64,000 bases of DNA from Sinimarinibacterium sp. NLF-5-8 (GCF_010092425.1 NZ_CP048030.1:372001-436000), one strand, 5' to 3'. Positions 51,052-58,650 are shown, numbered from the stretch's first letter. Translations and numbers: made by a program. Notes: a model not told the origin generated them from the sequence alone.

Positions 51052-51480
51052 ATGCAGAAAATCGTATATACAGACGGTGCCTGCAAAGGCAACCCAGGCC
51101 CCGGTGGCTGGGGCGTATTGATCATGGACGGCGATAAGCGTACCGAGCTATTTGGAGGGCAGGCCGACACCACCAACAATCGCATGGAGATGCTGGCTGT
51201 GATCAAGGCGCTGCAATCGCTGCCGCCAGGTAGCACGGTTAAGCTGCACTCGGACTCGGCCTACGTCGTTCGCGGCATCAGCGAGTGGCTGCCTGGCTGG
51301 AAACGTAACCATTGGACTAATGCCAAAGGTCAGCCGGTCAAAAACCAGGACTTGTGGATGGAGTTGGATGCTTTGCAGAAAAAGTACAAGGTCGAGTGGA
51401 AATGGGTGCGTGGGCACAACGGTGATCCCGGCAACGAGGCTGCGGATCGGCTGGCAAATCAAGGCGTGCAGGAGTGCTGA
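51052..51480 (+). CDS. rnhA: Ribonuclease HI
   Basis: 142 residues. All catalytic carboxylates are visible: [16 protein letters not shown] (first Asp), [13 protein letters not shown] (Glu), [12 protein letters not shown] (Asp) and [16 protein letters not shown] (His and last Asp). Degrades RNA in RNA-DNA hybrids, for example primers and R-loops. A plasmid-borne copy would matter if replication starts from an RNA primer. Confidence 0.95.
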   Translation: MQKIVYTDGACKGNPGPGGWGVLIMDGDKRTELFGGQADTTNNRMEMLAVIKALQSLPPGSTVKLHSDSAYVVRGISEWLPGWKRNHWTNAKGQPVKNQDLWMELDALQKKYKVEWKWVRGHNGDPGNEAADRLANQGVQEC

Positions 51481-51554
51481 TGTCGTGATCAAACACAATT
51501 TGCCCAAACCGCACAGCCGTTTTGTCCCGGCTGAGTTCACCGGAAAGCCCGAGA

Positions 51555-51585
51555 AGCCCCGGCCTTCAGGCCGGGGAGGATGTCA
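51555..51585 (+). terminator. Hairpin with IS605-end-like flank
   Basis: GCCCCGGCCTTCAGGCCGGGG followed by AGGATGTCA. Works as a hairpin after RNase HI, but the trailing GAGGATGTCA is the wording seen at ends of IS200/IS605-type elements; no transposase is present. Confidence 0.5.
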
Positions 51586-51876
51586 ACCCGGCAACATCAA
51601 TCCCAACCCAAAGCCGACCGCGAAGCTGATCGCTTCGATCCAGAACAGTTGAAGCGGAATCTTGGCGCTGCAAGAAGCGCACTTTCCTTTGAGCATTAGA
51701 AAACCAGCCAGGGGGATGTTGTGCCACGGTTTGATCGGCGTGTTGCAGTGTGAGCAGGCCGAAGGCGGATAGACGATCGACTGGCCTTTTGGGATACGGT
51801 CGATCATCACACCGATGAAGCTGCCGAAGCAGGCAAAGAGGAATCCACTGAGGGCGGCAACGGTCAAGGTGTGCAT
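51583..51876 (-). CDS. Prepilin-peptidase N-terminal (DiscN) domain alone
   Basis: 97 residues. A first membrane helix with GFLFACFGSFIGVMIDRIP, then the cysteine-rich loop PPSACSHCNTPIKPWHNIP.. GKCASCSAKIP and a second helix. This is the N-terminal region of type IV prepilin peptidases, which holds the methylation part; the aspartyl protease domain is absent. Either a truncated relic or a specialised standalone protein. Confidence 0.75.
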   Translation of the reverse strand: MHTLTVAALSGFLFACFGSFIGVMIDRIPKGQSIVYPPSACSHCNTPIKPWHNIPLAGFLMLKGKCASCSAKIPLQLFWIEAISFAVGFGLGLMLPG

Positions 51877-52043
51877 GGGCAGGCAAAAAGCGTGTGGCTA
51901 TGCGGTATCGGTTGCACCGTCCGTGCCGAGCAAACATTCATTCACTCATCCGTGTAATTACCCAAGTACGCAAACCTTTGTTTGAGTTAAAACACAAATC
52001 CACGCGCCGTTGCACGCTGAACAGCAAAACAAGTTCCTCCGAT

Positions 52044-52101
52044 CTAGAGCAGGCGAGCTTTTTTCGCCCTGCTCAGGGTATTGCGCACCAGGAGGTGCAA
52101 A
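52044..52101 (+). promoter_or_regulatory. Structured leader, third copy
   Basis: CTAGAGC, GAGCAGG..CCTGCTC hairpin, then GCACC-AGGA-GGTGC with the Shine-Dalgarno AGGA in the loop. The stem is CACC/GGTG here instead of GTCC/GGAC, a compensated change. Confidence 0.65.
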
Positions 52102-52281
52102 ATGTTGAAAATTCGTTTGGAGGTTTTGGCCGCTGCAACAGCGGCTCGCGCGGCGCTGTATACCGCGCGCAAATCCGCCGCGCGCGGCTGCGGCAGCGCG
52201 GAGGCGGTGCAAGCCGCCTTGGCCGCGCTGCGCAAGGAGTCCCTGGCGCTGGACCTCATTGATGAGGTTCTGGCGGCCTGA
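52102..52281 (+). CDS. Small helical protein
   Basis: 59 residues, alanine-arginine rich helix (LKIRLEVLAAATAARAALY.. RKESLALDLIDEVLAA). AGGAGG eight bases upstream, in the leader hairpin. Shares leader and trailer with the gene at 59663, whose protein has a comparable alanine-rich helical character. Unrecognised. Confidence 0.6.
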   Translation: MLKIRLEVLAAATAARAALYTARKSAARGCGSAEAVQAALAALRKESLALDLIDEVLAA

Positions 52282-52285
52282 GCAG

Positions 52286-52372
52286 CCGGGGCTGACGCGA
52301 CAGCCTTGTCATCCAAGTGGCTTTTGCCACATCGCGTGTTTCACAAACCCACTGCTTTTTGCAGTGGGTTTT
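52286..52372 (+). terminator. Conserved three-hairpin trailer with terminator
   Basis: GGCTG-ACGCGA-CAGCC, then GTGGC-TTTT-GCCAC, then CCCACTGC-TTTTT-GCAGTGGG with TTTTTC. Matching trailers follow the stops at 36807 (-) and 59663 (-); in the latter the second stem is GGGC/GCCC. Confidence 0.7.
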
Positions 52373-52390
52373 TCTTTGGCTGGCTGAGTA

Positions 52391-52550
52391 GGCCGTATAG
52401 CAACCAAATTAGGAGTTATCCAAAGCGCAGCGCCTCAAGATAACTTGCAGGTTTTGCGCAGCAAAAGATGCGAGTTATCAACAGGCTAAACCGCGCCAGA
52501 AATCTAGAGTTGGGGAATACACCCAGCAATCACAGGGATAGCCATGACTC
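52391..52550 (+). repeat. Duplicated promoter-leader unit, copy 1
   Basis: GCCGTATAGCAACCAAATTA, a switch-like element, TTATCAACAGGC, AGAAATCTAGAGT and GGGGAATACACCCAGCAATC up to ATGACTCAAGCTAC. Copy 2 lies at 53289-53402. Confidence 0.75.
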
Positions 52551-52933
52551 AAGCTACTCCGCAATACCTAAACACCGCCGCACTTGCCAGTGCATTGCAA
52601 GGCCAGATTGTCCCGAAGGATTTTCGCGCAACGGCCAAAGCTCAAGCCAAGTGGATTAAAAAAACGCTACCTCGTCTTGCCGAGTCCGCAGAGCAGATTG
52701 CCAAAAGCGCCTCTTTTACGGTACGGCGCTACGGCAAAGGCGACTTTTATTCGTGGTTGACGCTGACCGACCAGTTTGGCTCTAAAGCAAATAGCCCTAA
52801 AGACCCGGTGCCCAAATCCCGTTGGAACGTAGACGAAGTTTTCATTGAGTCTGCGATGGTGTTTTTGCGAGCCAACAGCGTTTGCGCAGCAAACCTGAGC
52901 CGCAGGCCAACGCCGAGCGGAATGGAGCTATGA
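52544..52933 (+). CDS. Hypothetical protein, MTQAT start
   Basis: 129 residues, basic helical core (AKAQAKWIKKTLPRLAESAE) and a strand-rich end. Its first five residues and whole leader recur at 53388 in front of an unrelated protein. CTAGAGT at 52504. Unrecognised. Confidence 0.6.
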   Translation: MTQATPQYLNTAALASALQGQIVPKDFRATAKAQAKWIKKTLPRLAESAEQIAKSASFTVRRYGKGDFYSWLTLTDQFGSKANSPKDPVPKSRWNVDEVFIESAMVFLRANSVCAANLSRRPTPSGMEL

Positions 52934-53205
52934 ATACGGCAGCAAAATGCCTTGCGCTGGAGACGTGGGCTGGTCGCCGGTACTACGCCGTCGAAGTGGT
53001 TGGAGAGACGCCGAAGAAGACCCGGATTCGCGTTCTGACACCGGGTGGCGTCATGCTGCCAAAAGGTCGCTACGTCCCGCACGGCGAGATTGCATTGGTG
53101 CCTAAGCACGCGATTTACGCCATGCCCGCCGAGTCTCACAAGATCGAGCATGGCTACTACAACGGACATATCAGTGGCTTTGGAGGAACAGTAGATGCGC
53201 GTTGA
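52930..53205 (+). CDS. Hypothetical protein
   Basis: 91 residues, basic beta-barrel-like pattern (YYAVEVVGETPKKTRIRVLT, GRYVPHGEIALVPKH). Coupled to the previous gene by ATGA, with GGAG ahead. Similar to small phage proteins; role unknown. Confidence 0.6.
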   Translation: MNTAAKCLALETWAGRRYYAVEVVGETPKKTRIRVLTPGGVMLPKGRYVPHGEIALVPKHAIYAMPAESHKIEHGYYNGHISGFGGTVDAR

Positions 53206-53288
53206 CCTAAGCGCGTAGCGAGGGTGGCGCTGGCCGCGTTTCGGCGTCCTGAACCACCCGGAAGGCCCGGAGTGCCACTTTGAACTCA

Positions 53289-53402
53289 AGCAGGCCGTAT
53301 AGCAACCACATTAGGAGTTATCCACAAGGCCAGGCCACGCCAGAAATCTAGAGCCGGGGAATACACCCAGCAATCACAGGTATAACCATGACTCAAGCTA
53401 CC
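53289..53402 (+). repeat. Duplicated promoter-leader unit, copy 2
   Basis: GGCCGTATAGCAACCACATT, TTATCCACAAGG, AGAAATCTAGAGC, GGGGAATACACCCAGCAATC, ATGACTCAAGCTAC. Lacks the switch-like insert of copy 1. Confidence 0.75.
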
Positions 53403-53873
53403 GAAGCTCCAATTATTACCCGAACCCTGCACATCAACCCTGAGCCGCAGGCCAACACCGAGAAATCGCCCAACAACAGCAAGCAAGCGCTGCGCTACAC
53501 ACGCTTGCTTTTGGGCACTTCCACCCACGATCCATCCATCGACGATCGTCTGGCGGGCTGTGAAGGGCTTGCACAATACGCGGATGATCTGCTGATCACG
53601 GACACCCTCTTGATGCACGCCAATGCCCGTGTCGAGCCATCCCCAAGTGTTCGCGTGGCCGCCGTTCGCGCGCTGGAACATACGAACAGCCATTCCGTTC
53701 CCGTGCTGTTCAATCGGTTCATCACGCGCAAGACCGAAACCAACCCCGATGTCATCGCTGCGATGCGTGAAGTCGGCAACAGCGTTATGAATCGCCTGGG
53801 CATGGAGCCGCTGCGTGATGACGACGAAAGCGTGTCGCTGGGCGGCGACCCCATGCTGTACTTTGCGAACTGA
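53388..53873 (+). CDS. Hypothetical protein, MTQAT start
   Basis: 161 residues. Helical, with VEPSPSVRVAAVRALEHTNS resembling one HEAT-like repeat. After MTQAT it is unrelated to the gene at 52544, so the leader and first codons were copied as a unit. CTAGAGC at 53348. Unrecognised. Confidence 0.6.
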   Translation: MTQATEAPIITRTLHINPEPQANTEKSPNNSKQALRYTRLLLGTSTHDPSIDDRLAGCEGLAQYADDLLITDTLLMHANARVEPSPSVRVAAVRALEHTNSHSVPVLFNRFITRKTETNPDVIAAMREVGNSVMNRLGMEPLRDDDESVSLGGDPMLYFAN

Positions 53874-53886
53874 ATGGAGATTTTCG

Positions 53887-54228
53887 TTGAACTACGATCC
53901 GGTTTTAACCTGCTCGGGCAACTATGCCAAACAGACTGTGCGCCTTGTTTTTGGCCTTTGGGAGTATCGCCATACAACAGAGGTTGAGGTTAAGGGGAAC
54001 GTCCGTGGCTTGGATGTCATAGATTATGCTGTGGAGCGATTCTACGAATCGCTGCTGCCAGAGGCAGATGCAGATGAGTACACATTTCCCGCGCTCGATA
54101 TGAGCGATGAGAGTTTTAATGTTTTGCACTGTGCAGATGAAGATGACCAGGGCGCAGATTGGCTGAAAGATATGCTGGTTTCAGCCGAAATCGTCAAGAT
54201 TGAGCCGCATAAGCGCCAAGAACGGTGA
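53887..54228 (+). CDS. Hypothetical protein
   Basis: 113 residues from TTG (GGAG six bases ahead). Acidic; VRLVFGLWEYRHTTEVEVKG suggests a beta sheet and the end is helical. Directly behind the previous gene. Unrecognised. Confidence 0.55.
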   Translation: MNYDPVLTCSGNYAKQTVRLVFGLWEYRHTTEVEVKGNVRGLDVIDYAVERFYESLLPEADADEYTFPALDMSDESFNVLHCADEDDQGADWLKDMLVSAEIVKIEPHKRQER

Positions 54229-54299
54229 TTAAAAAGCGCGGCAAACCCCGTCATTCATGGCGGGGCTGTCCGCGCGCCGGGTCAGCCAACGCTTGAAAA

Positions 54300-54450
54300 G
54301 CAAAAAACAACGTCCTCGCTAACGCGGTTAAAGAAGTGCCCCGACGACGCGCCCTGGCGGGCGGTCGTCCTTATTGCCTGGGATACGAACCTTTTCCGGT
54401 AAACCCGATCCACCCGATGCCTGCTGAGAATCCACACCCGAACGGCAGCG
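54300..54450. repeat. 170-bp dispersed element, copy 6
   Basis: GAAAAGCAAAAAACAACGTC, a hairpin interior unlike the other copies, CCTTATTGCCTGGGATACG, TTTTCCGGTAAACCCGATCC, GAGAATCCACACCCGAAC. Confidence 0.7.
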
Positions 54451-54461
54451 GCATATCGTTT

Positions 54462-54767
54462 TCAGTCTTGCGCGTCCTCAAGTCCCAACGCTTTCGCATA
54501 AGCGCGTCGCGCAAAAGCCACGTCTTCTGCGCGTTGTCCGCCGTGGCTCCACGACAACAGCCGATCCACCGCCTCAAGCAACTCAGGGGCGGCACCGATC
54601 AGCCGTGCGTCGGACAGGCTGGCAGGCACTAAAGCGATGTTTTTGAAAACGCCGCTTTGGCTGTGAATGCGATAGTTGCCCATGATTCGCTCAGTAGTCC
54701 ACGGCCCAGGTGTGTATTTCGACACATCCATCGACCCGGCAATGCACTGAAATTGTCTGGCACTCAT
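54462..54767 (-). CDS. Small phage-type protein
   Basis: 101 residues (or 89 from MDVSKYTPGPWTTE). YTPGPWTTERIMGNYRIHSQ and DARLIGAAPELLEAVDRLLS are motifs common in small phage proteins; the second is shared with the fused cassette gene at 40942. Function unknown. Last gene of the minus operon from 55547. Confidence 0.6.
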   Translation of the reverse strand: MSARQFQCIAGSMDVSKYTPGPWTTERIMGNYRIHSQSGVFKNIALVPASLSDARLIGAAPELLEAVDRLLSWSHGGQRAEDVAFARRAYAKALGLEDAQD

Positions 54768-54790
54768 CTTGTCCCCTCAGTTCAAAACGG

Positions 54791-55015
54791 CTAAAACGGA
54801 ATGCTGTCGAAGTTGTCCACCTCGGAATGCGGACGCGGCGGATGCGGTTTCACGGTTGCAGGCATTCTGTCGCGGCGGGTCGAACCAAAGCTCAGTGCGT
54901 AGTGAAAGCTGCACAGCCGGGGCTTGCCGGTTTCGTGCGCCGTCCAAGGGCTGTCACAGCCACCGCTGTGTTCGCATTTCGCCAGGTGCGACCAATCGGC
55001 AGCGCTACTCGACAT
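54791..55015 (-). CDS. Hypothetical protein with SSB-tip-like end
   Basis: 74 residues from MSSSAADW. CEHSGGCDSPWTAHETGKPR and RLCSFHYALSFG give three cysteines and histidines that may bind zinc. It ends DNFDSIPF, similar to the acidic-hydrophobic tip of SSB. Its start overlaps the end of the helicase-loader-like gene by 11 bases, so it is translationally coupled. Confidence 0.55.
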   Translation of the reverse strand: MSSSAADWSHLAKCEHSGGCDSPWTAHETGKPRLCSFHYALSFGSTRRDRMPATVKPHPPRPHSEVDNFDSIPF

Positions 55016-55547
55016 GCTCAACCTGCTTGCTGGCAAACAGACCCTTCACCAGAGTGCGTACCCGCGCGTCATACGGCACCGCTTCATGCGTCGCACCGCT
55101 GGCAGCCTGCTTCTGTTCCTCGGCATATAACTGCATGAATTGTGCGCGCATGGACGGCATATCCACGGTGCGGGTTTCGCACAGGCCGTAATAACCACCC
55201 GGCAGGCGCTTCATGGCCTGGGTAATCAACGGGTCAGCAAACACGCCACCACGATCCCCTTCACGGCAGATTTGCCGATGCACCTCATCCCAGGCGCCCT
55301 GGGCAAGCTGCTGGCTGCCTTTTGTCAAAATGGCAAGAAGGTGGGCGGGCTGTACGAAAAAATGCCCTTTTTCGGGGTCGCTGACGTGTTCGAAAAATGC
55401 TTCTTGGATAGCAGCCAATGAATATGCCTTTAAGGCACGCCAATACAATTCAGCCATCTGCCCTGATATATGACGGTTGTAATGCTCTTCAAGCATCACA
55501 AGAAAGTCAGCAAAATCTTGCTTTTCACTATCGTTCATCATTGACAT
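55005..55547 (-). CDS. Helicase-loader / replication accessory-like protein
   Basis: 180 residues, helical. The start (FADFLVMLEEHYNRHISGQM.. YWRALKAYSLAAIQEAFFEH) and GHFFVQPAHLLAIL resemble a phage family found beside replisome-organizer genes and thought to load or regulate replicative helicase. It lies directly downstream of the replication protein. Promoter TTATGCACAAGC with CTAGAGT at 55624. Family-level inference. Confidence 0.6.
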   Translation of the reverse strand: MSMMNDSEKQDFADFLVMLEEHYNRHISGQMAELYWRALKAYSLAAIQEAFFEHVSDPEKGHFFVQPAHLLAILTKGSQQLAQGAWDEVHRQICREGDRGGVFADPLITQAMKRLPGGYYGLCETRTVDMPSMRAQFMQLYAEEQKQAASGATHEAVPYDARVRTLVKGLFASKQVEHVE

Positions 55548-55580
55548 CCTCGCCGCCCTGAATGACGGGGTTTTACGGCG
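55545..55580 (-). other. IS605-end-like hairpin
   Basis: Minus strand: CCCCGTCATTCAGGGCGGCG followed by AGGATGTCAATG. Partner-like sequences lie at 54253 (CCCCGTCATTCATGGCGGGG) and 51557. Confidence 0.4.
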
Positions 55581-55662
55581 CTTTGCTGATCACTGCCGAA
55601 CAAAGCCAGGTGGGTTGACGTGAACTCTAGAAAAATGACTCGTTTCTGCTTGTGCATAAGTT

Positions 55663-56769
55663 TCAACGGAATGCGGCTCCATGCTGCCGTCTATCCATCA
55701 TTCCGTCCCAGCCGTCGCCGCCAGGGGTCTTCGGTTTTTTGTTCTCGGCATCGTAGGCTGCCTTCTTGGCGGGTCGCGTAACATCGCAGCCAAGACCTGT
55801 CATGAGCCGAAGATGGCTATGGGCGTTGCGCGGGCTGTGATACTGGCACAAGCCCTCTTGGTGCAGTTGGATAAACTGCTCCAAGATATCCTGCTTGCCT
55901 AGAATGTGGCCTATTTGGTTGTAAGGAACTCTCGCTTCATTTGCGCCCTGGTGAAATGCTGATAAACGACAGCCTAAAATGGCTTGTTTAAGTTCATCGA
56001 CGGTGTATTGGGATTTCAGGCGATTTTCAATGAGCTTATATCGCTGCCCCCGATCCCCGCCCAATTGCGCATAGGGCTTCTTGTGAACTTTTTTCCAGAA
56101 GGTGAAAACTTCAATCACCTGCGCCTTGAGTGCCTGTTTTTGTCCCGCGTAATCGCGTGGCGCGCGGGGCTGTGCCTTCTGGGACACCAGCGCATGGCCT
56201 GGCTGACCGGCATCCTCAAAGCTTTCCGCGATCACCTCGACCTCAACCTCGTCCGCAACAGGTGCGGCGCTGGGTGTCAGTGCGCCGCGAGCCTGCAAGG
56301 AACGCGCGGGCCTGGCCTCCGGTAACGGCTCAATGGGCACGGCGTCGGCCACCCCCTCGGGCGGTGAGGCGACGACGGCGGGCGAGCAAACGCCAGCGGT
56401 CTGCTGTTTTTTTTTACGTCTGAAAAGCTGGACGCGCGGTGTGGACAGCGAGGGCGGTGCGTGGAGCTTGCGCCAGCCAATCACCTCGTCCCCGTCCAGG
56501 ATCGACCCCTGCATGGCATCCAGAATCTGTTGAACGCGATCCTGTGCCATCATCAGGTGCTGTGAGAAAGCCGCCACGTCCAGGCCGCGTATCGTGCCGC
56601 GACGGCTGCCGCGACGGTGTACCTGTGTCAGCAGCAGGGTATGCACGGCAATGACCTCGGGCACCGAGCATTGCGCACGATCGGCAACCGCCAGCCAGGT
56701 CGCAGGACTGGACAGGAGCTCGGGGCTGAAACGGATTTCGGTTGCGAAAGAGTTCGAAGCGTTGGACAT
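55663..56769 (-). CDS. Replication protein (replisome-organizer type)
   Basis: 368 residues from MSNASNSFATEIRFS. The N-terminal 90 residues are helical with a likely winged-helix (RAQCSVPEVIAVHTLLLTQV.. FSQHLMMAQDRVQQILDAMQ), the middle is a long proline-alanine rich linker, and the end (VIEVFTFWKKVHKKPYAQLG.. RYKLIENRLKSQYTVDELKQ) matches the replisome-organizer C-terminal domain. Immediately upstream lie four 21-bp iterons, so it is the leading candidate for the plasmid initiator. CTAGAGT at 56841-56847. Confidence 0.65.
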   Translation of the reverse strand: MSNASNSFATEIRFSPELLSSPATWLAVADRAQCSVPEVIAVHTLLLTQVHRRGSRRGTIRGLDVAAFSQHLMMAQDRVQQILDAMQGSILDGDEVIGWRKLHAPPSLSTPRVQLFRRKKKQQTAGVCSPAVVASPPEGVADAVPIEPLPEARPARSLQARGALTPSAAPVADEVEVEVIAESFEDAGQPGHALVSQKAQPRAPRDYAGQKQALKAQVIEVFTFWKKVHKKPYAQLGGDRGQRYKLIENRLKSQYTVDELKQAILGCRLSAFHQGANEARVPYNQIGHILGKQDILEQFIQLHQEGLCQYHSPRNAHSHLRLMTGLGCDVTRPAKKAAYDAENKKPKTPGGDGWDGMMDRRQHGAAFR

Positions 56770-56934
56770 GGATCGGCACCAGCACATTGAGAGCGGGGGT
56801 GCGCTCGAACCCGGCTGTGTCGGTAGCGGGTCGCGCCAGCACTCTAGAAAAATCTCAGGGAATTACCGATGGACGCGCCCGCGATTGTTGCCAAACCCAT
56901 GAATTACAAGGGAAAGGTGCACAATGATGTGATG

Positions 56935-57028
56935 TCAATTTTTGCATTTGATGACACATTCTTTGCATTACATGACATTTTCTTTGCATTTGATGACAAT
57001 TCATTTGCAATTGGTGACAGGCGCCGGA
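56935..57028. repeat. 21-bp iterons
   Basis: Direct repeats with period 21: TTTGCATTTGATGACACATT, TTTGCATTACATGACATTTT, TTTGCATTTGATGACAATTC and a final TTTGCAATTGGTGACAGG. Immediately upstream of the replication gene; a classical iteron set, probably binding its product. Confidence 0.8.
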
Positions 57029-57029
57029 A

Positions 57030-57550
57030 GATGCGTGCCAAAAAAGACCATTTTCGGTGCTGATCCAGAGCCTTTTTCAGAACTAAATTTTCAGGAAATT
57101 CAGGGGGTTGTTGCTTTTTTGGCCTGCGCCGAGCGGCAGCGCCCACGGGCGGGCGGAACACGGCCTCAGCAGGCGGCGCAAAATGATCGGGTGCCAGCGC
57201 GCCAGGCCATCGCCGCGACCAGACGGTTGCCGGGGCAACGCAGGTTGTGGGCGTGTCGCCTCGCTTTTGCTTTTTGCGCGTATCGAAGCCGCACGGCAGT
57301 GGATAGCCATCCGATCCTTCTCGCTCACGCTTTTGGATGGGGGCAGGTCGCTTGGGGCGCGGAGAACGGCGGCAAGCGCGCCTCAGTGGGCGAATTGGGT
57401 TTGCGGCGCAGCGTTCGTGGCTTGTGGCGTAGCAGGGTGCAGGGGCGGCAGCCCCGCATGGCTGCACGGTGCTCGGGCGTTGTCGCAGAACTCGCAAAAT
57501 TGCACGCGATTTTGCGGGTGAATCTCCCAAAAAACTTCAAAAAAAACACA
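57030..57550. other. Non-coding candidate origin flank
   Basis: GC-rich DNA next to the iterons. Long open frames on both strands have biased, arginine- and proline-rich translations and no ribosome sites, so no gene is called. Confidence 0.5.
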
Positions 57551-57554
57551 CATT

Positions 57555-57802
57555 TAAAAGCGCGCGCAAGCGCGCGCAAAGAAAGCTGTGCTAACGCACA
57601 GCTCGTAAAAGACGGGGTGCCTACGGCACCCTTGACGCGCGTGCGCGCGTCTCGCCAGCTAAAGCTGGCGGTTTATATATATAGGGTCTGTGCTTTTATA
57701 TATATTTCTTTAAAAGATATAAAGACTATAAACAGTAAAGTAAATTCTGTAAGTCAGTGAAAACGATAGTAACGGATATAAAATATCCGTTACTATCTTA
57801 AA
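57555..57802. repeat. Run of consecutive hairpins and AT-rich tracts
   Basis: In order: GCGCGCGCAAGCGCGCGC, GCTGTG-CTAA-CGCACAGC, GGGTGCC-TAC-GGCACCC, GACGCGCG-TG-CGCGCGTC, CGCCAGC-TAAA-GCTGGCG, two TTTATATATAT tracts, then GATAGTAACGGATAT with ATATCCGTTACTATC. Together likely part of the origin or a plus-strand transcription barrier. Confidence 0.75.
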
Positions 57803-58173
57803 CAGTTATCTAACCTCATGCGTGCGCGCGCGCGAGGGCGCATACGGGCGCGAAGAATAAGGTGCCGGAGCGCAACGAACGGCATGGAGAAGGGGCAAAG
57901 CGGCTGCAAAAGGGCGGAAAATCGCCTGATCAGGCCGAAAAAGGCTTTGAAATGGGCGTTTGCGGCAATTCAAGCGCCGCCAAGGAGCAGCGAATCGCAT
58001 TTGAGCCGCCTGCCAGCGCCGTGGTGACGTTTTTAATTGAAAATGGTACTTGGGTGAGTCCGACAGCCTTAAAACGCCGCCAGCGCGATTTTAGGCGGCC
58101 TTTTTGCCGCCGCCCCGCGTCGCGTCAGACGCCATGCGCGCCAATGGCAGCGCGATCCAGACCGCATACGCAT

Positions 58174-58546
58174 TGAAACAGCGTTACATCGCGTTGAAAC
58201 AGCGTTACATGGGCATCGTCCATGTAACAGCGTTTCACGCAACGGCGGATTAAAGGGTGGGAAGTCCTTGTAAAACAGTAAGATATATCCAGTTCGCGCC
58301 GTGTAACAGTGTTTCATTGCAGGCTGAAACAGCGTTACATCACGTTGAAACAGCGTTTCACGCAACGGGGGATTAAACGGCGGAAAGTCCTTATAAAACA
58401 GCAAGATATATCCTGTGCGCGTCATGTAACAGTGTTTCATTGCAGGCTGAAACAGCGTTACATGACGCGCCTGCCGAGATGAAACAGCGTTTCATGGGCG
58501 TCACCCATGAAACACCGTTTCACGCAACGGCGGAAACAGCGTTTCA
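58174..58546. repeat. Eleven 15-bp palindromic binding-site-like repeats
   Basis: TG(A/T)AAC-A(G/C)(C/T)-GTT(T/A)CA at 58174, 58195, 58223, 58302, 58325, 58346, 58425, 58448, 58480, 58508 and 58532. Sites 58223-58325 recur at 58346-58448 as a 123-bp tandem duplication that also carries AAGATATATCC. Likely operators or a centromere/origin bound by a dimeric protein. Confidence 0.8.
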
Positions 58547-58643
58547 AAGGCCACACGACATCGACCCGGCAAAAGCCCAGTCGCGCCACAATGAAAAAAT
58601 GCAGATTGTGCCCAGAATAAGCCGCAAAACCTTGAAGCCCGCG

Positions 58644-58650
58644 CTAGAGC
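58644..58650 (+). promoter_or_regulatory. CTAGAG element before the winged-helix gene
   Basis: GCGCTAGAGCAC lies 258 bp before the start; a degenerate palindrome (TGTACAGTGTTTCG, near 58684) falls in the long leader. Confidence 0.4.

Noticed and set aside
56935..57028. Iteron block as a CRISPR or VNTR
   Set aside because: Period 21 with no spacers, next to a replication gene; an iteron set is the simpler reading.
56942..57760. 272-residue plus-strand frame and 208-residue minus-strand frame next to the iterons
   Set aside because: They run through the iterons and hairpins, have no ribosome site and give basic low-complexity protein.
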